A DNA stretch of 64,000 nucleotides from Pseudomonas sp. Bc-h (GTDB lineage Bacteria; Pseudomonadota; Gammaproteobacteria; Pseudomonadales; Pseudomonadaceae). The stretch lies in the NCBI RefSeq assembly GCF_002080045.1, contig NZ_MUIN01000011.1, positions 440,354-504,353 of the forward strand, given 5' to 3'. Below are positions 1-8,456 of this stretch, piece by piece (within the stretch, counting starts at the first letter, position 1; each line of letters opens with the position of its first letter). The notes under the pieces were generated by a model. It did no database searches. It worked only from the letters and a program-made list of their open reading frames with translations, and was not told the DNA's origin. The position numbers and the translations under genes are program-made.

Positions 1-53
1 CGCTGCGCGCCGGTGAGACACTGCGCTGGCGCCTGCTGGAGGAACACGCGTGA
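1..53 (+). CDS. pyrC: C-terminal end of dihydroorotase (PyrC), partial
   Basis: The open frame from the left edge ends at 51-53 and encodes LRAGETLRWRLLEEHA. Dihydroorotase catalyses the third step of pyrimidine synthesis. The call rests on this short tail and on the usual Pseudomonas order pyrC-rnt. The stop overlaps the GTG start of rnt by a few bases, which suggests translational coupling. Only about 16 residues are visible, so the identity is mostly contextual. Confidence 0.5.
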   Translation, partial: LRAGETLRWRLLEEHA

Positions 54-727
54 GTGAAGACCATTACGACGACGATCAGGAAGGCTCTGGCGGCGGCACA
101 GGCTCCAGGCATCCGATGGCTGCGCGTTTTCGCGGTTACCTGCCGGTCGTCGTCGACGTAGAGACCGGTGGTTTCAACTCGGCGACCGATGCGTTGCTGG
201 AGATTGCAGCAACGACCATCGGTATGGACGAAAAAGGCTTCGTGTTCCCTGAGCACACTTATTTCTTCCGCGTCGAGCCGTTCGAAGGCGCCAACATCGA
301 AGCTGCCGCGCTGGAGTTCACCGGCATCAAGCTCGATCACCCTCTGCGCATGGCCGTGAGTGAAGAAACCGCGCTGACGGATATCTTCCGTGGCGTGCGC
401 AAGGCCCTGAAGGCCAACGGCTGCAAGCGGGCGATTCTGGTTGGCCACAACGCCAGTTTCGATCTGGGCTTCCTCAATGCAGCGGTTGCGCGGCTGGACA
501 TGAAGCGTAATCCGTTTCACCCGTTTTCCAGCTTCGATACGGCAACTCTAGCCGGCCTGGCTTATGGCCAGACCGTGCTGGCCAAGGCGTGTCAGTCGGC
601 CGATATCGACTTCGACGGTCGTGAGGCCCATTCGGCGCGCTACGACACCGAGAAGACCGCCGAGCTGTTTTGCGGCATCGTCAACCGCTGGAAAGAAATG
701 GGCGGCTGGCACGACTTCGACGATTAA
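50..727 (+). CDS. rnt: Ribonuclease T
   Basis: A 225-residue DEDD-family 3'-5' exoribonuclease that trims tRNA CCA ends and matures stable RNAs. ExoI is DVETGG (D36, E38), ExoII is VGHNASFDLGF (H133, N134, D138) and ExoIII is HSARYDTEKTAELF (H194, D199), so all catalytic acids and the general-base histidine are present. The start is GTG at 50, with GGAGG at 38-42 seven bases upstream and an overlap with the pyrC stop. The first 25 residues are acidic and Gly-rich and precede the conserved fold, making it slightly longer than the E. coli enzyme. A terminator follows directly. Confidence 0.95.
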   Translation: MSEDHYDDDQEGSGGGTGSRHPMAARFRGYLPVVVDVETGGFNSATDALLEIAATTIGMDEKGFVFPEHTYFFRVEPFEGANIEAAALEFTGIKLDHPLRMAVSEETALTDIFRGVRKALKANGCKRAILVGHNASFDLGFLNAAVARLDMKRNPFHPFSSFDTATLAGLAYGQTVLAKACQSADIDFDGREAHSARYDTEKTAELFCGIVNRWKEMGGWHDFDD

Positions 728-745
728 GGTCTGCGCCTATGTGAG

Positions 746-772
746 AAACCGGTCCTTGCGGCCGGTTTTTTT
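746..772 (+). terminator. Rho-independent terminator after rnt
   Basis: A 7-bp stem, AAACCGG (746-752) with CCGGTTT (762-768), has a 9-base loop and runs into a T tract to 772. It lies 19 bases after the rnt stop. Confidence 0.8.
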
Positions 773-835
773 GTGCCTGCACGATGTTGGCAAGTGACCA
801 CTCATCGGCCTTCATCTGAAGACCGGGAAGTAGTT

Positions 836-864
836 TTGACAAGCATTCTCATTAACATTAGTAT
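836..864 (+). promoter_or_regulatory. bfd promoter with an embedded Fur-box-like sequence
   Basis: TTGACA at 836-841 and TAGTAT at 859-864 are separated by exactly 17 bases, a good sigma-70 promoter. The spacer and flanks, read on the minus strand as AATGTTAATGAGAATGCTTG, resemble a Fur box (AATGAGAAT half site). Fur bound here would cover the -35 to -10 region, fitting iron-starvation induction of bfd. Motif match by eye only. Confidence 0.65.
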
Positions 865-904
865 CCGTCGCATCTCGCAAATAACTCAGCGACGGTCTTT
901 ATAT

Positions 905-1123
905 ATGTATGTCTGCCTCTGCCAAGGTGTCACCGACGGACAAATCCGCGAAGCGATCATGGAAGGATGCTGCAGCTATCGTGAAGTGCGCGAGACCTTG
1001 GGTGTCGCCAGCAAATGTGGGAAATGTGCCTGCCTCGCGAAGGAAGTGGTACGTGAGACCCTGACCGAACTGCAAACGACTCAGGCTGCATTGGCTTATC
1101 CCGCAGAATATTCTGCCGCCTGA
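905..1123 (+). CDS. bfd: Bacterioferritin-associated ferredoxin
   Basis: A 72-residue [2Fe-2S] protein that docks on bacterioferritin and delivers electrons to the core so that stored iron is released. Cluster ligands fit C4-x-C6 and C38-x2-C41 (MYVCLCQG; SKCGKCAC), the Bfd signature. The ATG at 905 gives the exact family length; an upstream in-frame extension to 773 would run through the promoter and is rejected. It sits just before bfr with its own promoter and terminator, so it can be transcribed separately under iron limitation. Confidence 0.95.
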   Translation: MYVCLCQGVTDGQIREAIMEGCCSYREVRETLGVASKCGKCACLAKEVVRETLTELQTTQAALAYPAEYSAA

Positions 1124-1135
1124 TTTAACGGATTT

Positions 1136-1166
1136 TAAAGAACCGGACCCAGCGTCCGGTTTTTTT
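1136..1166 (+). terminator. Terminator after bfd
   Basis: AACCGGAC (1141-1148) pairs with GTCCGGTT (1154-1161) around a 5-base loop, followed by a T run to 1166. It separates bfd from bfr. Confidence 0.85.
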
Positions 1167-1324
1167 ATGCCTGTAATTCAAGCGCTTAGCCCTAAGATGC
1201 GGAACACAAACATTCTTATTCCTATTTATTTTCACTTATTATTCAATAACTTAGGTTTGACAGGTGTTTATAGGAGGCCCAAACTTGCGTCTTATATACG
1301 AACATCTTCGACAGGACCTCGATC

Positions 1325-1801
1325 ATGAAAGGCGACATTACAGTCATCCAGCATCTCAACAAGATCCTCGGAAACGAGCTGGTGGCGATCAACCAGTATT
1401 TTCTGCATGCACGCATGTATGAAGATTGGGGTCTGAACAAGCTGGGCAAGCACGAGTACAAAGAATCCATAGACGAGATGAAGCACGCTGACAAGCTGAT
1501 CAAGCGCATCCTGTTCCTGGAAGGCCTGCCGAACCTACAGGATCTGGGCAAAATTTTGATCGGTGAGCACACCAAGGAAATGCTGGAGTGCGATCTCAAA
1601 ATCGAGCGCAAGGGCCATGCGGACCTGAAAGCGGCGATCGCTCACTGTGAGACCGTTGGCGATTTCGGCAGCCGTGAAATGCTTGAAGACATTCTCGAAT
1701 CAGAGGAAGAGCACATTGACTGGCTGGAAACTCAGCTGGGCCTGATCGACAAGGTCGGTATCGAGAATTACCTGCAATCGCAGATGGGCGAAGAAGACTG
1801 A
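1325..1801 (+). CDS. bfr: Bacterioferritin
   Basis: A 158-residue four-helix iron-storage subunit that forms a 24-mer shell. The ferroxidase ligands E18, E51, H54, E94, E127 and H130 are all present, and M52 is the axial haem ligand between subunits, so it is an active, haem-binding BfrB-type protein. An AGGACC ribosome site precedes the ATG. The 200-base upstream region is AT-rich and probably holds its promoter, but no clean boxes were assigned. Neighbouring bfd is the known redox partner. Confidence 0.95.
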   Translation: MKGDITVIQHLNKILGNELVAINQYFLHARMYEDWGLNKLGKHEYKESIDEMKHADKLIKRILFLEGLPNLQDLGKILIGEHTKEMLECDLKIERKGHADLKAAIAHCETVGDFGSREMLEDILESEEEHIDWLETQLGLIDKVGIENYLQSQMGEED

Positions 1802-1817
1802 TTTTAGCTTCGTCATC

Positions 1818-1856
1818 AAAAGCCCCGCCTGGTGTTGAGCCAGGCGGGGCTTTTTT
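1818..1856 (+). terminator. Strong terminator after bfr
   Basis: A 15-bp stem (AAAAGCCCCGCCTGG, 1818-1832, with its complement from 1840) has a 7-base loop and ends in a T run. The same GCCCCGCCT core recurs in the grxD terminator at 2036-2075. Confidence 0.9.
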
Positions 1857-1935
1857 GTGGGCCATTTTTATGTCGAAAACAGCTCCAGCAGCCCACAGGA
1901 TCAGCCTTCATATCGAGAGATCGACCTTCATGACC

Positions 1936-1994
1936 CCTGTAGCAGCCCTGGCATATGGGAGGTCATTGCCGCCGGAAAGCCGGATTGCTACAGG
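1936..1994. repeat. REP-type inverted repeat (family A)
   Basis: CCTGTAGCAG at 1936 is mirrored by TTGCTACAGG ending at 1994, with a GCCGCCGGAAAGCCGG core. It is a diverged copy of the GTAGCAG...GCCGGCGG family found many times in this window. It lies between convergent bfr and grxD. Confidence 0.7.
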
Positions 1995-2035
1995 TGCCGT
2001 GTTCGCGACTCCTTCGCTCCATGGCTGCCAAAAAC

Positions 2036-2075
2036 AAAAAGCCCCGCCTCTCAACCAAGAGGCGGGGCTTTTCTG
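2036..2075 (-). terminator. Terminator of grxD
   Basis: AAAAGCCCCGCCTCT pairs with AGAGGCGGGGCTTTT around a short loop. On the minus strand it lies just after the grxD stop and runs into TTTTTGTTTTT. The T residues on the plus side are fewer, so the main use is for grxD. Confidence 0.85.
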
Positions 2076-2088
2076 ACAGCAGCCTGAA

Positions 2089-2418
2089 TCAAGCAGTAGC
2101 GTTCTTCTCGACCGCTGCCTTGACCAGCTTCTGCAGCGAACCATCAGCGTGCATTTCAACGATGATGTCGCTACCGCCAACCAGTTCGCCGCCAACCCAC
2201 AGCTGCGGGAAAGTCGGCCAGTTGGCGTATTTTGGCAGGTTGGCGCGGATCTCCGGATTCTGCAGGATATCGACGTACGCGAACTTTTCGCCACACGCCA
2301 TCAATGCCTGAGACGCCTTGGCCGAGAAGCCGCACTGAGGAGCATTTGGCGCGCCTTTCATGTAAAGCAGAACGGTGTTGTTGGCAATCTGGTCTTTGAT
2401 CGTTTCGATGATATCCAT
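2089..2418 (-). CDS. grxD: Monothiol glutaredoxin (Grx4 family)
   Basis: A 109-residue CGFS glutaredoxin; the active site is C29-G30-F31-S32. Such proteins bind a glutathione-ligated [2Fe-2S] cluster as dimers or with BolA and act in Fe-S trafficking. The GSH-binding WP-TFPQLWV and GGSD segments follow. The ATG at 2416-2418 is preceded by GAGG, so the longer in-frame extension is rejected. Placement next to bfd/bfr fits an iron-metabolism neighbourhood. Confidence 0.95.
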   Translation of the reverse strand: MDIIETIKDQIANNTVLLYMKGAPNAPQCGFSAKASQALMACGEKFAYVDILQNPEIRANLPKYANWPTFPQLWVGGELVGGSDIIVEMHADGSLQKLVKAAVEKNATA

Positions 2419-2534
2419 GGAGCACCTCGGCTTAACTTTACGACTGTATGAGTCGACACGGTGGCGCATTCTAACCGATTCCCTAGCGTAACGCTCGGTC
2501 TTGGCTTTAATCGATCCGATAAATATGATGAGCG

Positions 2535-4643
2535 TCATGCCGCCGCGACAGTCACTGGCACCCCATTTAGCGCCGCATTGCCGGACACCGCGTCCATCTG
2601 CCGTTCGTCGGTGAGGTCGTTGGCGCTTTCTCCAGGTTGCTCCCGTGCGATGTCCATGTGTACGCCCGGCCGCCCATGCCCCCAGCCATGGGGGAGGCTG
2701 ACGACGCCAGGCATCATGTCGCTGCTGCCCAGTACTTCCACTTCTATGACTCCGACACGCGAACTGACCCGCACCCGCTGTCCGTTACTCAGACCTCGGC
2801 TACTCAGATCGTCCGGGTTCATGAGCAGCTGGTGCCGTGGCTTGCCTTTCACCAACCGGTGATAGTTGTGCATCCAGGAGTTGTTGCTGCGCACATGACG
2901 TCGGCCGATCAACAACAGCTCGTCACTTGGCGGCGCGGCGAGCATCGCGAAGCGCACCAGGTCAGCCACTATGACCTCTGGCGCCGCCTGCACACGCTGG
3001 TTGGCGGTTCGAATCCTCGTTGTGAGGTTAGGTTTCAGCGCCCCAAGATCCAGCCCGTGCGGGTGATCGTAGAGCGTCTCCAGCGACAACCGGAACTGCG
3101 AGGCATCACCATAGAGCCCTGCCCGCAACCCGCGGTCCACCATTTGCGCAGGCGCAATCGTAGGCTTCAGCTCACGCTCGGCCTTTGCAGCAAAGGCTTT
3201 GGCCAGGCCGACAAAGATCTCCCAGTCGTGCAGCGCGCCTTGCGGCTTGGCGAGGATGGCGCGATTGAACCGTGTGACATTACGCACCGCGAACATGTTG
3301 AAGGTGGTGTCGTAATGATCGTTTTCCAGCGCCGACGTTGAGGGCAGGATCAGGTCCGCATGGCGAGTGGTCTCGTTGATGTACAAGTCGATGCTGAGCA
3401 TGAATTCGAGCCCGTCGAGCCCTTGATCCAGTCGTCGACCGTTGGGCGTCGACAACACCGGGTTGCCCGCCACGGTGATCAACGCCCTCACCTGCCCTTC
3501 GCCCTCGGTCAACATCTCCTCGGCCAGCGCGGACACCGGCAACTCCCCGCCATACTCAGGCAATCCCGAGACCCGGCTCTGCCAGCGATTGAATCCGCCA
3601 CCGGAGGTCGACGCCACGAGATCGAGCGCAGGCTCGGTACACAAGGCGCCACCGACGCGATCGAGGTTGCCCGTGACCAGATTGATCAGTTGCACCAGCC
3701 AATGGCACAAGGTACCGAAAGCTTGAGTAGAGATGCCCATACGCCCATAGCAAACGGCGCTCTCGGCACCGGCGAAGTCTCGCGCGAGTTGCCGGATCTG
3801 CTCGGCAGGCACGCCGCAACGCAGGCTCATGGCGTCGGCGTCCATGTGCGCAATGGCTGCGCGCACTTCTTCCAGGCCGTCGACCGGCAGATGGCTGTCG
3901 CGCGTCAGCCCCTGCGCAAACAGGGTATGCAAAAGCCCGATCAAAAGTGCTGCGTCGCCACCCGGGCGTATGAACAAGTGTTGGTCAGCGATTGCCGCCG
4001 TTTCGCTGCGCCGAGGGTCGACAACCACGACCTTGCCGCCGCGCGCCTGGATCGCCTTGAGGCGTTTCTCGACATCCGGCACGGTCATGATGCTGCCATT
4101 GGACGCCAGCGGGTTGCCGCCCAGAATCAGCATGAATTGGGTGTGGTCGATATCGGCAATGGGCAGCAACAAGCCGTGGCCGTACATCAGGTAACTGGTG
4201 AGGTGATGCGGCAATTGGTCCACGGAAGTCGCTGAGTATCGATTGCGGGTTTTCAGCAGGCCGAGAAAGTAGTTGCTGTGGGTCATCAGCCCGTAGTTGT
4301 GGACGCTTGGATTACCTTGATACACGGCGACTGCGTTGTTGCCGTGGCGCTGCTGGATATCGAACAGCCGCTCGGCCACCAGTTCGAACGCCTCCTGCCA
4401 CTCAATAGGCTGCCACTCGTGGCCAATGCGGCGCATGGGTTGGCGCAGCCGGTCGGGGTCGTTCTGAATGTCCTGCAGCGCCACCGCCTTGGGGCAGATA
4501 TGGCCTCGGCTGAAGGTGTCCTGCGCGTCGCCCTTGATCGAACTGATGCGCACGGACGCATCGTCTTCGACGGTGGTTTCGATGGTCAGGCCGCAAATGG
4601 CCTCACACAGGTGACAGGCACGGTGGTGGAGAGTCTTGGTCAT
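2535..4643 (-). CDS. Molybdopterin-dependent oxidoreductase
   Basis: About 702 residues from the ATG at 4641-4643. The N-terminus carries a [4Fe-4S] motif C10-x2-C13-x3-C17-x32-C50, followed by the molybdopterin catalytic domains and a C-terminal molydopterin-dinucleotide-binding barrel (LIGRRHVRSNNSWMHN onward). This is the formate dehydrogenase/nitrate reductase/DMSO reductase superfamily; the substrate cannot be read from sequence. No partner subunit or twin-arginine signal is seen, suggesting a cytoplasmic single-subunit enzyme. An alternative ATG lies at 4655. It is followed by grxD on the same strand after about 116 bases. Confidence 0.85.
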   Translation of the reverse strand: MTKTLHHRACHLCEAICGLTIETTVEDDASVRISSIKGDAQDTFSRGHICPKAVALQDIQNDPDRLRQPMRRIGHEWQPIEWQEAFELVAERLFDIQQRHGNNAVAVYQGNPSVHNYGLMTHSNYFLGLLKTRNRYSATSVDQLPHHLTSYLMYGHGLLLPIADIDHTQFMLILGGNPLASNGSIMTVPDVEKRLKAIQARGGKVVVVDPRRSETAAIADQHLFIRPGGDAALLIGLLHTLFAQGLTRDSHLPVDGLEEVRAAIAHMDADAMSLRCGVPAEQIRQLARDFAGAESAVCYGRMGISTQAFGTLCHWLVQLINLVTGNLDRVGGALCTEPALDLVASTSGGGFNRWQSRVSGLPEYGGELPVSALAEEMLTEGEGQVRALITVAGNPVLSTPNGRRLDQGLDGLEFMLSIDLYINETTRHADLILPSTSALENDHYDTTFNMFAVRNVTRFNRAILAKPQGALHDWEIFVGLAKAFAAKAERELKPTIAPAQMVDRGLRAGLYGDASQFRLSLETLYDHPHGLDLGALKPNLTTRIRTANQRVQAAPEVIVADLVRFAMLAAPPSDELLLIGRRHVRSNNSWMHNYHRLVKGKPRHQLLMNPDDLSSRGLSNGQRVRVSSRVGVIEVEVLGSSDMMPGVVSLPHGWGHGRPGVHMDIAREQPGESANDLTDERQMDAVSGNAALNGVPVTVAAA

Positions 4644-4805
4644 CGCCAGTCTCATGTTTTTGTGTGGCGATCGGCGTGATCGCGAAGACAAAACTATGGA
4701 GCCTGGCGCGGCACTTCGCCAGAAACGTCAATGCCGTGAATCGGACAGCATCAGGCGAGCCGATAGCTCACCTGAGCGATAAAGAAGGGACTTGCGTCAA
4801 CACGC

Positions 4806-5108
4806 TCAGGAAGCGGAACCGCCAATCGGTGTCACAACCTTGCGCTGCATCTGAATCTCGTGAACGGTCTCGACCTGTTCCTGCGAAACCTGCACACCGG
4901 TGAGTTCACCGATCAATCGCCAATGATCGTCCAGGCCAGCGCTGATGGTCGCCATGCGGTCGATCATCCGACGACCTGCCGAGCGGGTGACTTCGTCTTC
5001 ACTGCGCATCAGCTCGAACGACATGGATGTCATGGAAGCTGTGAGGTGCGTGAGGGTGCGAGCCGTAAGCCCGAGCAGTTCCGTTAGTTGTTTCTCTTTT
5101 GAATCCAT
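4806..5108 (-). CDS. Small conserved-type hypothetical protein
   Basis: A 100-residue, mostly helical, soluble protein (MDSKEKQLTELLGLTART...), not recognised. The ATG at 5106-5108 has a strong GGGGTGGGGA ribosome site. It contains no cysteines and no membrane segment. It stands alone between the molybdopterin enzyme (same strand, 162 bases downstream) and the long leader of argF. Confidence 0.7.
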   Translation of the reverse strand: MDSKEKQLTELLGLTARTLTHLTASMTSMSFELMRSEDEVTRSAGRRMIDRMATISAGLDDHWRLIGELTGVQVSQEQVETVHEIQMQRKVVTPIGGSAS

Positions 5109-5416
5109 TCCCCACCCCTTTTGGAGGACATAAGCGGCCTTTATAACTCACGCCAGTGGATTAGGAAACGTCCGGGTTTCCGCGGCGTGAAGCATGTCGC
5201 ATAAGGTTCTGCAGCAACCTGAAACTGTTACAGAATCGGTAGTAATTGCTTGCGTGTAACAAGACGGTGTACAACCACGACCGACCAAAACACCTAGAGA
5301 TGGCTAATTGCCTCACTACGTAGGCAACTGTAGCACTTCGTTACATGAAAAGCGTCCTGTCTACGCCCTTTTCAGGCGACCGGACGTCTGACGATCACTT
5401 TCCATAACCGCGGGCC
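5109..5416. other. Long intergenic stretch before argF, no gene seen
   Basis: About 450 bases separate the divergent small protein and argF. There is a hairpin TTGCCTcactacgtAGGCAA near 5308-5328. TGTCGC at 5195-5200 recalls the left half of the Pseudomonas ArgR consensus but without a convincing right half. No open frame with a ribosome site was found. It could hold a small RNA or arginine-responsive control, but nothing is firmly supported. Confidence 0.3.
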
Positions 5417-5444
5417 TTGGCACGAGGCGACATTTTCTTATACC
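5417..5444 (+). promoter_or_regulatory. Candidate argF promoter
   Basis: TTGGCA (5417-5422) and TATACC (5439-5444) are 16 bases apart, a plausible sigma-70 promoter leaving an approximately 105-base leader before argF. Confidence 0.45.
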
Positions 5445-5558
5445 CTCGCGCCTTCCCTATTCGTCGCCCCGTGCGGCTTTCGCCGCAGGTCTCGCCCGTT
5501 TTCCCGATAAAACCCGGCTTTGAGGATCTGCGGTCTGTTGCAGACAAGGTAGTTAATG

Positions 5559-6479
5559 ATGAGCGCAAGGCACTTTCTCTCGATGATGGATTACACGCCA
5601 GATGAGCTCGTCGGCATGATTCGTCGCGGCATTGAGCTGAAGGACCTGCGAAATCGAGGCGTGCTGTTCGAGCCGCTGAGAGGCCGCGTGCTGGCCATGA
5701 TCTTCGAGAAATCTTCGACTCGGACTCGCGTTTCCTTCGAAGCCGGCATGATCCAACTCGGTGGCCAGGCCATCTTTCTGTCGCCTCGGGACACCCAACT
5801 GGGGCGTGGCGAGCCGATTGCCGATGGCGCACGCGTGATGTCGCGCATGGTCGATGCGGTGATGATCCGCACCTTCGCTCACAGCAATCTGACCGAATTC
5901 GCCGCCAATTCCCGCGTGCCGGTAATCAATGGCCTGTCCGATGACCTTCATCCCTGCCAGTTGCTCGCGGACATGCAGACCTTCCTTGAGCATCGTGGTT
6001 CGATCAAAGGCAAAACCGTGGCCTGGATCGGCGACGGCAACAACATGTGCAACAGCTATATAGAAGCCGCGATCCAGTTCGACTTCAAACTGCGTGTCGC
6101 CTGCCCCGAAGGCTATGAGCCTAGCCCGCAGTTCATGGCGCTGGCCGGTGATCGAGTGACGCTGACCCGTGACCCGCGTGAAGCGGTCAAGGGAGCCCAC
6201 CTGATCAGCACCGACGTCTGGACCTCCATGGGCCAGGAAGAAGAAACCGCCAAACGCATCGCGCTGTTCAAGCCGTTTCAGGTGACTCGCGAGCTGCTGG
6301 ATCTGGCCGCCGAGGAGGTGCTGTTCATGCACTGTCTGCCGGCGCATCGTGGCGAAGAGATCAGCGAAGACCTGCTGGACGACATTCGCTCCGTGGCATG
6401 GGATCAGGCGGAGAACCGCCTGCATGCCCAGAAGGCGTTGCTGGAATTCCTCGTCGCTCCCGCCTATCAACCTGCGTGA
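5559..6479 (+). CDS. argF: Ornithine carbamoyltransferase, anabolic
   Basis: A 306-residue enzyme making citrulline from ornithine and carbamoyl phosphate in arginine synthesis. The carbamoyl phosphate loop S-S-T-R-T-R lies at residues 52-57, and the ornithine-binding HCLPAHRGEEI is near the C-terminus. Two adjacent ATGs (5556, 5559) follow AAGG at 5546-5549; the second gives the usual MSARHFLSM start, but either is possible. The next gene, an ABC ATPase, starts 8 bases after the stop, so the two are probably co-transcribed. Confidence 0.95.
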   Translation: MSARHFLSMMDYTPDELVGMIRRGIELKDLRNRGVLFEPLRGRVLAMIFEKSSTRTRVSFEAGMIQLGGQAIFLSPRDTQLGRGEPIADGARVMSRMVDAVMIRTFAHSNLTEFAANSRVPVINGLSDDLHPCQLLADMQTFLEHRGSIKGKTVAWIGDGNNMCNSYIEAAIQFDFKLRVACPEGYEPSPQFMALAGDRVTLTRDPREAVKGAHLISTDVWTSMGQEEETAKRIALFKPFQVTRELLDLAAEEVLFMHCLPAHRGEEISEDLLDDIRSVAWDQAENRLHAQKALLEFLVAPAYQPA

Positions 6480-6487
6480 GCACGCCG

Positions 6488-7555
6488 ATGCTGCTGAAAC
6501 TGCGTAACCTTGCCTGCGGCTATCAAGGCCAACGCGTGGTGCAGAACCTCAATCTGCACCTCAATGCCGGCGACATCGGTTGCCTGTTGGGTTCTTCGGG
6601 ATGCGGCAAGACCACCACGCTGCGGGCGATCGCCGGTTTCGAGCCTGTGCATGAAGGCGAAATCGTCCTCGCGGGCGAAGTCATCTCCAAGGCCGGATTC
6701 ACTCTGGCACCTGAAAAACGTCGAATCGGCATGGTGTTTCAGGACTACGCGCTGTTCCCGCACCTCACCGTCGCCGACAACATCGCCTTCGGTATTCGTA
6801 ACCACCCGCGTCTGACACAGGTGGTGGAAGAGATGCTGGAACTGGTGAACCTCAAGGCGCTGGGCAAGCGCCATCCGCACGAGCTCTCCGGTGGCCAGCA
6901 GCAGCGCGTTGCCCTCGCCCGGGCACTGGCACCTGAACCGCAGCTGCTATTGCTGGACGAGCCTTTTTCCAACCTCGATGGCGAACTGCGTCGTCGTTTG
7001 AGCCATGAGGTGCGGGACATCCTCAAGGCCCGTGGCACCAGCGCGATTCTGGTGACCCACGACCAGGAAGAAGCCTTTGCAGTCAGCGACCATGTCGGTG
7101 TGTTCAAGGAAGGCCGGTTAGAGCAGTGGGATACGCCCTACAACCTCTATCACGAACCGGCCACGCCTTATGTCGCGAGTTTCGTCGGGCAGGGGTATTT
7201 CATTCGCGGGCAAATGATCGATGCGCAATCGGTGCAGACCGAACTTGGCGTACTGCGGGGCAATCGAGCCTATCCGGATGTCAGCGGCGCTCCGGTAGAT
7301 GTGCTGTTGCGTCCCGACGACATCGTTTACGCACCTGAAAGCGCATTGAAAGCCAAGGTCAGCAGCAAGACGTTTCAGGGCGCAGCGACTCTGTATCGCC
7401 TGCAATTGCCAACCGGTACTCAGCTCGAAGCGCTATTCCCGAGCCACGCGGATCTTCGCGCCGGCGATGAGGTGGGTATTCGGGTCGCCGCCGAGCACCT
7501 GGTGCTGTTCCCGGCAGTCGGGAGTGTGCCGGTGCATCAGGATCTGGCGGTCTGA
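6488..7555 (+). CDS. ABC transporter ATP-binding protein (FbpC/PotA type), orphan
   Basis: A 355-residue ATPase starting MLLKLRNLACGYQ. It has Walker A GSSGCGKTT, signature LSGGQQQRVALARA, Walker B LLLLDEPFSNLD, an H-loop, and a C-terminal TOBE-like region of about 120 residues typical of Fe3+/polyamine importers. No permease or binding protein lies nearby, so its partners must be encoded elsewhere. Tight linkage to argF suggests operon membership. The substrate is unknown; iron or a polyamine are the family options. Confidence 0.85.
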   Translation: MLLKLRNLACGYQGQRVVQNLNLHLNAGDIGCLLGSSGCGKTTTLRAIAGFEPVHEGEIVLAGEVISKAGFTLAPEKRRIGMVFQDYALFPHLTVADNIAFGIRNHPRLTQVVEEMLELVNLKALGKRHPHELSGGQQQRVALARALAPEPQLLLLDEPFSNLDGELRRRLSHEVRDILKARGTSAILVTHDQEEAFAVSDHVGVFKEGRLEQWDTPYNLYHEPATPYVASFVGQGYFIRGQMIDAQSVQTELGVLRGNRAYPDVSGAPVDVLLRPDDIVYAPESALKAKVSSKTFQGAATLYRLQLPTGTQLEALFPSHADLRAGDEVGIRVAAEHLVLFPAVGSVPVHQDLAV

Positions 7556-7565
7556 TCGCCATAGC

Positions 7566-8354
7566 TCACCCAAGCTTCAGCGTCCCGCTCGCCACCAGCG
7601 TCGCATGGCCGCCAATCTTCACCCGATCGCCTTCCAGCCGACAGAACAGCTCGCCGCCTCGCGCCGAGCACTGATAGGCACTGAGACTGAACTTGTTCAG
7701 CCGCGCGGACCAATACGGAATCAGGCTGCAATGGGTCGAGCCGGTGACAGGGTCTTCTGCGATGCCAATGGCCGGCGCGAAGTAGCGGGAAACGAAATCA
7801 TAACGCTCGCCTTCACCTTTTGCAGTAACGATAACCCCAGGCCATGGCAGCCGGGCGATCGCAGCAAAATCGGGTTTGCAGTCACGAACAGCCTGCTCGG
7901 ACTCAAGCACCACCAACAACTCTGCTGCCCCCAACACGTCAACGATCTCCACGCCCAGGGCTCGCTCGACATCCACCGTCACGCCGACTTCACTCGGCGG
8001 CATGGCCGGGAAATCCAGCAGCAGACGCCCGTTCTCCCGGGTCACGCTCAACGGACCTGACTTGCCGACGAATTGAATGGTGCCGGATGTTTCGCCATAC
8101 ACCTCGAACAGCACATGTGCAGTGGCAAGCGTCGCATGTCCGCACAGTGGCACTTCATTGGTCGGGGTGAACCAGCGGATGTGCCAGCCCTGGGTTTCGC
8201 GCACCACGAACGCGGTCTCGGACAAATTGTGTTCGGTCGCGATGTGCTGCATCAGCTCGTCCGTGAGCCAGGCATCGAGGCGATACACCATCGCAGGGTT
8301 GCCTGCAAACGGTCGGTCACTGAACGCGTCGACCTGATGAAATTCAAGTTGCAT
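7566..8354 (-). CDS. PhzF-family isomerase/epimerase
   Basis: A 262-residue protein of the diaminopimelate-epimerase-like PhzF fold (MQLEFHQVDAFSDRPFAGNPAMV). The glutamate in NLSETAFV is the conserved catalytic acid, and GHATLATAHVL and DPVTGSTHCSL are the other conserved blocks. The ATG at 8352-8354 follows GGAG; an upstream TTG at 8369 is less likely. No phenazine genes are present, so this is one of the stand-alone homologues of unknown substrate. Confidence 0.85.
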   Translation of the reverse strand: MQLEFHQVDAFSDRPFAGNPAMVYRLDAWLTDELMQHIATEHNLSETAFVVRETQGWHIRWFTPTNEVPLCGHATLATAHVLFEVYGETSGTIQFVGKSGPLSVTRENGRLLLDFPAMPPSEVGVTVDVERALGVEIVDVLGAAELLVVLESEQAVRDCKPDFAAIARLPWPGVIVTAKGEGERYDFVSRYFAPAIGIAEDPVTGSTHCSLIPYWSARLNKFSLSAYQCSARGGELFCRLEGDRVKIGGHATLVASGTLKLG

Positions 8355-8456
8355 GGCAGGGCTCCCCAATCATGGAATATCCGACAGCGCCCTACCCTGG
8401 TCGCTGCAAATGGTCACTGCGTGAAAGATTCAGGCATTTCTGACGATGCGTCCGGA

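Noticed and set aside
1243..1611. Minus-strand open frame across bfr
   Set aside because: It is antisense to bfr, has no ribosome site and no recognisable composition; bfr has every catalytic residue.
5195..5200. TGTCGC as an ArgR box for argF
   Set aside because: Only the left half fits the Pseudomonas consensus; the downstream AA pair is not at the right distance, so it is not listed as a site.
7566..8354. PhzF homologue as a phenazine biosynthesis gene
   Set aside because: No other phz gene is present in the window; stand-alone PhzF-like proteins are widespread and of unknown substrate.
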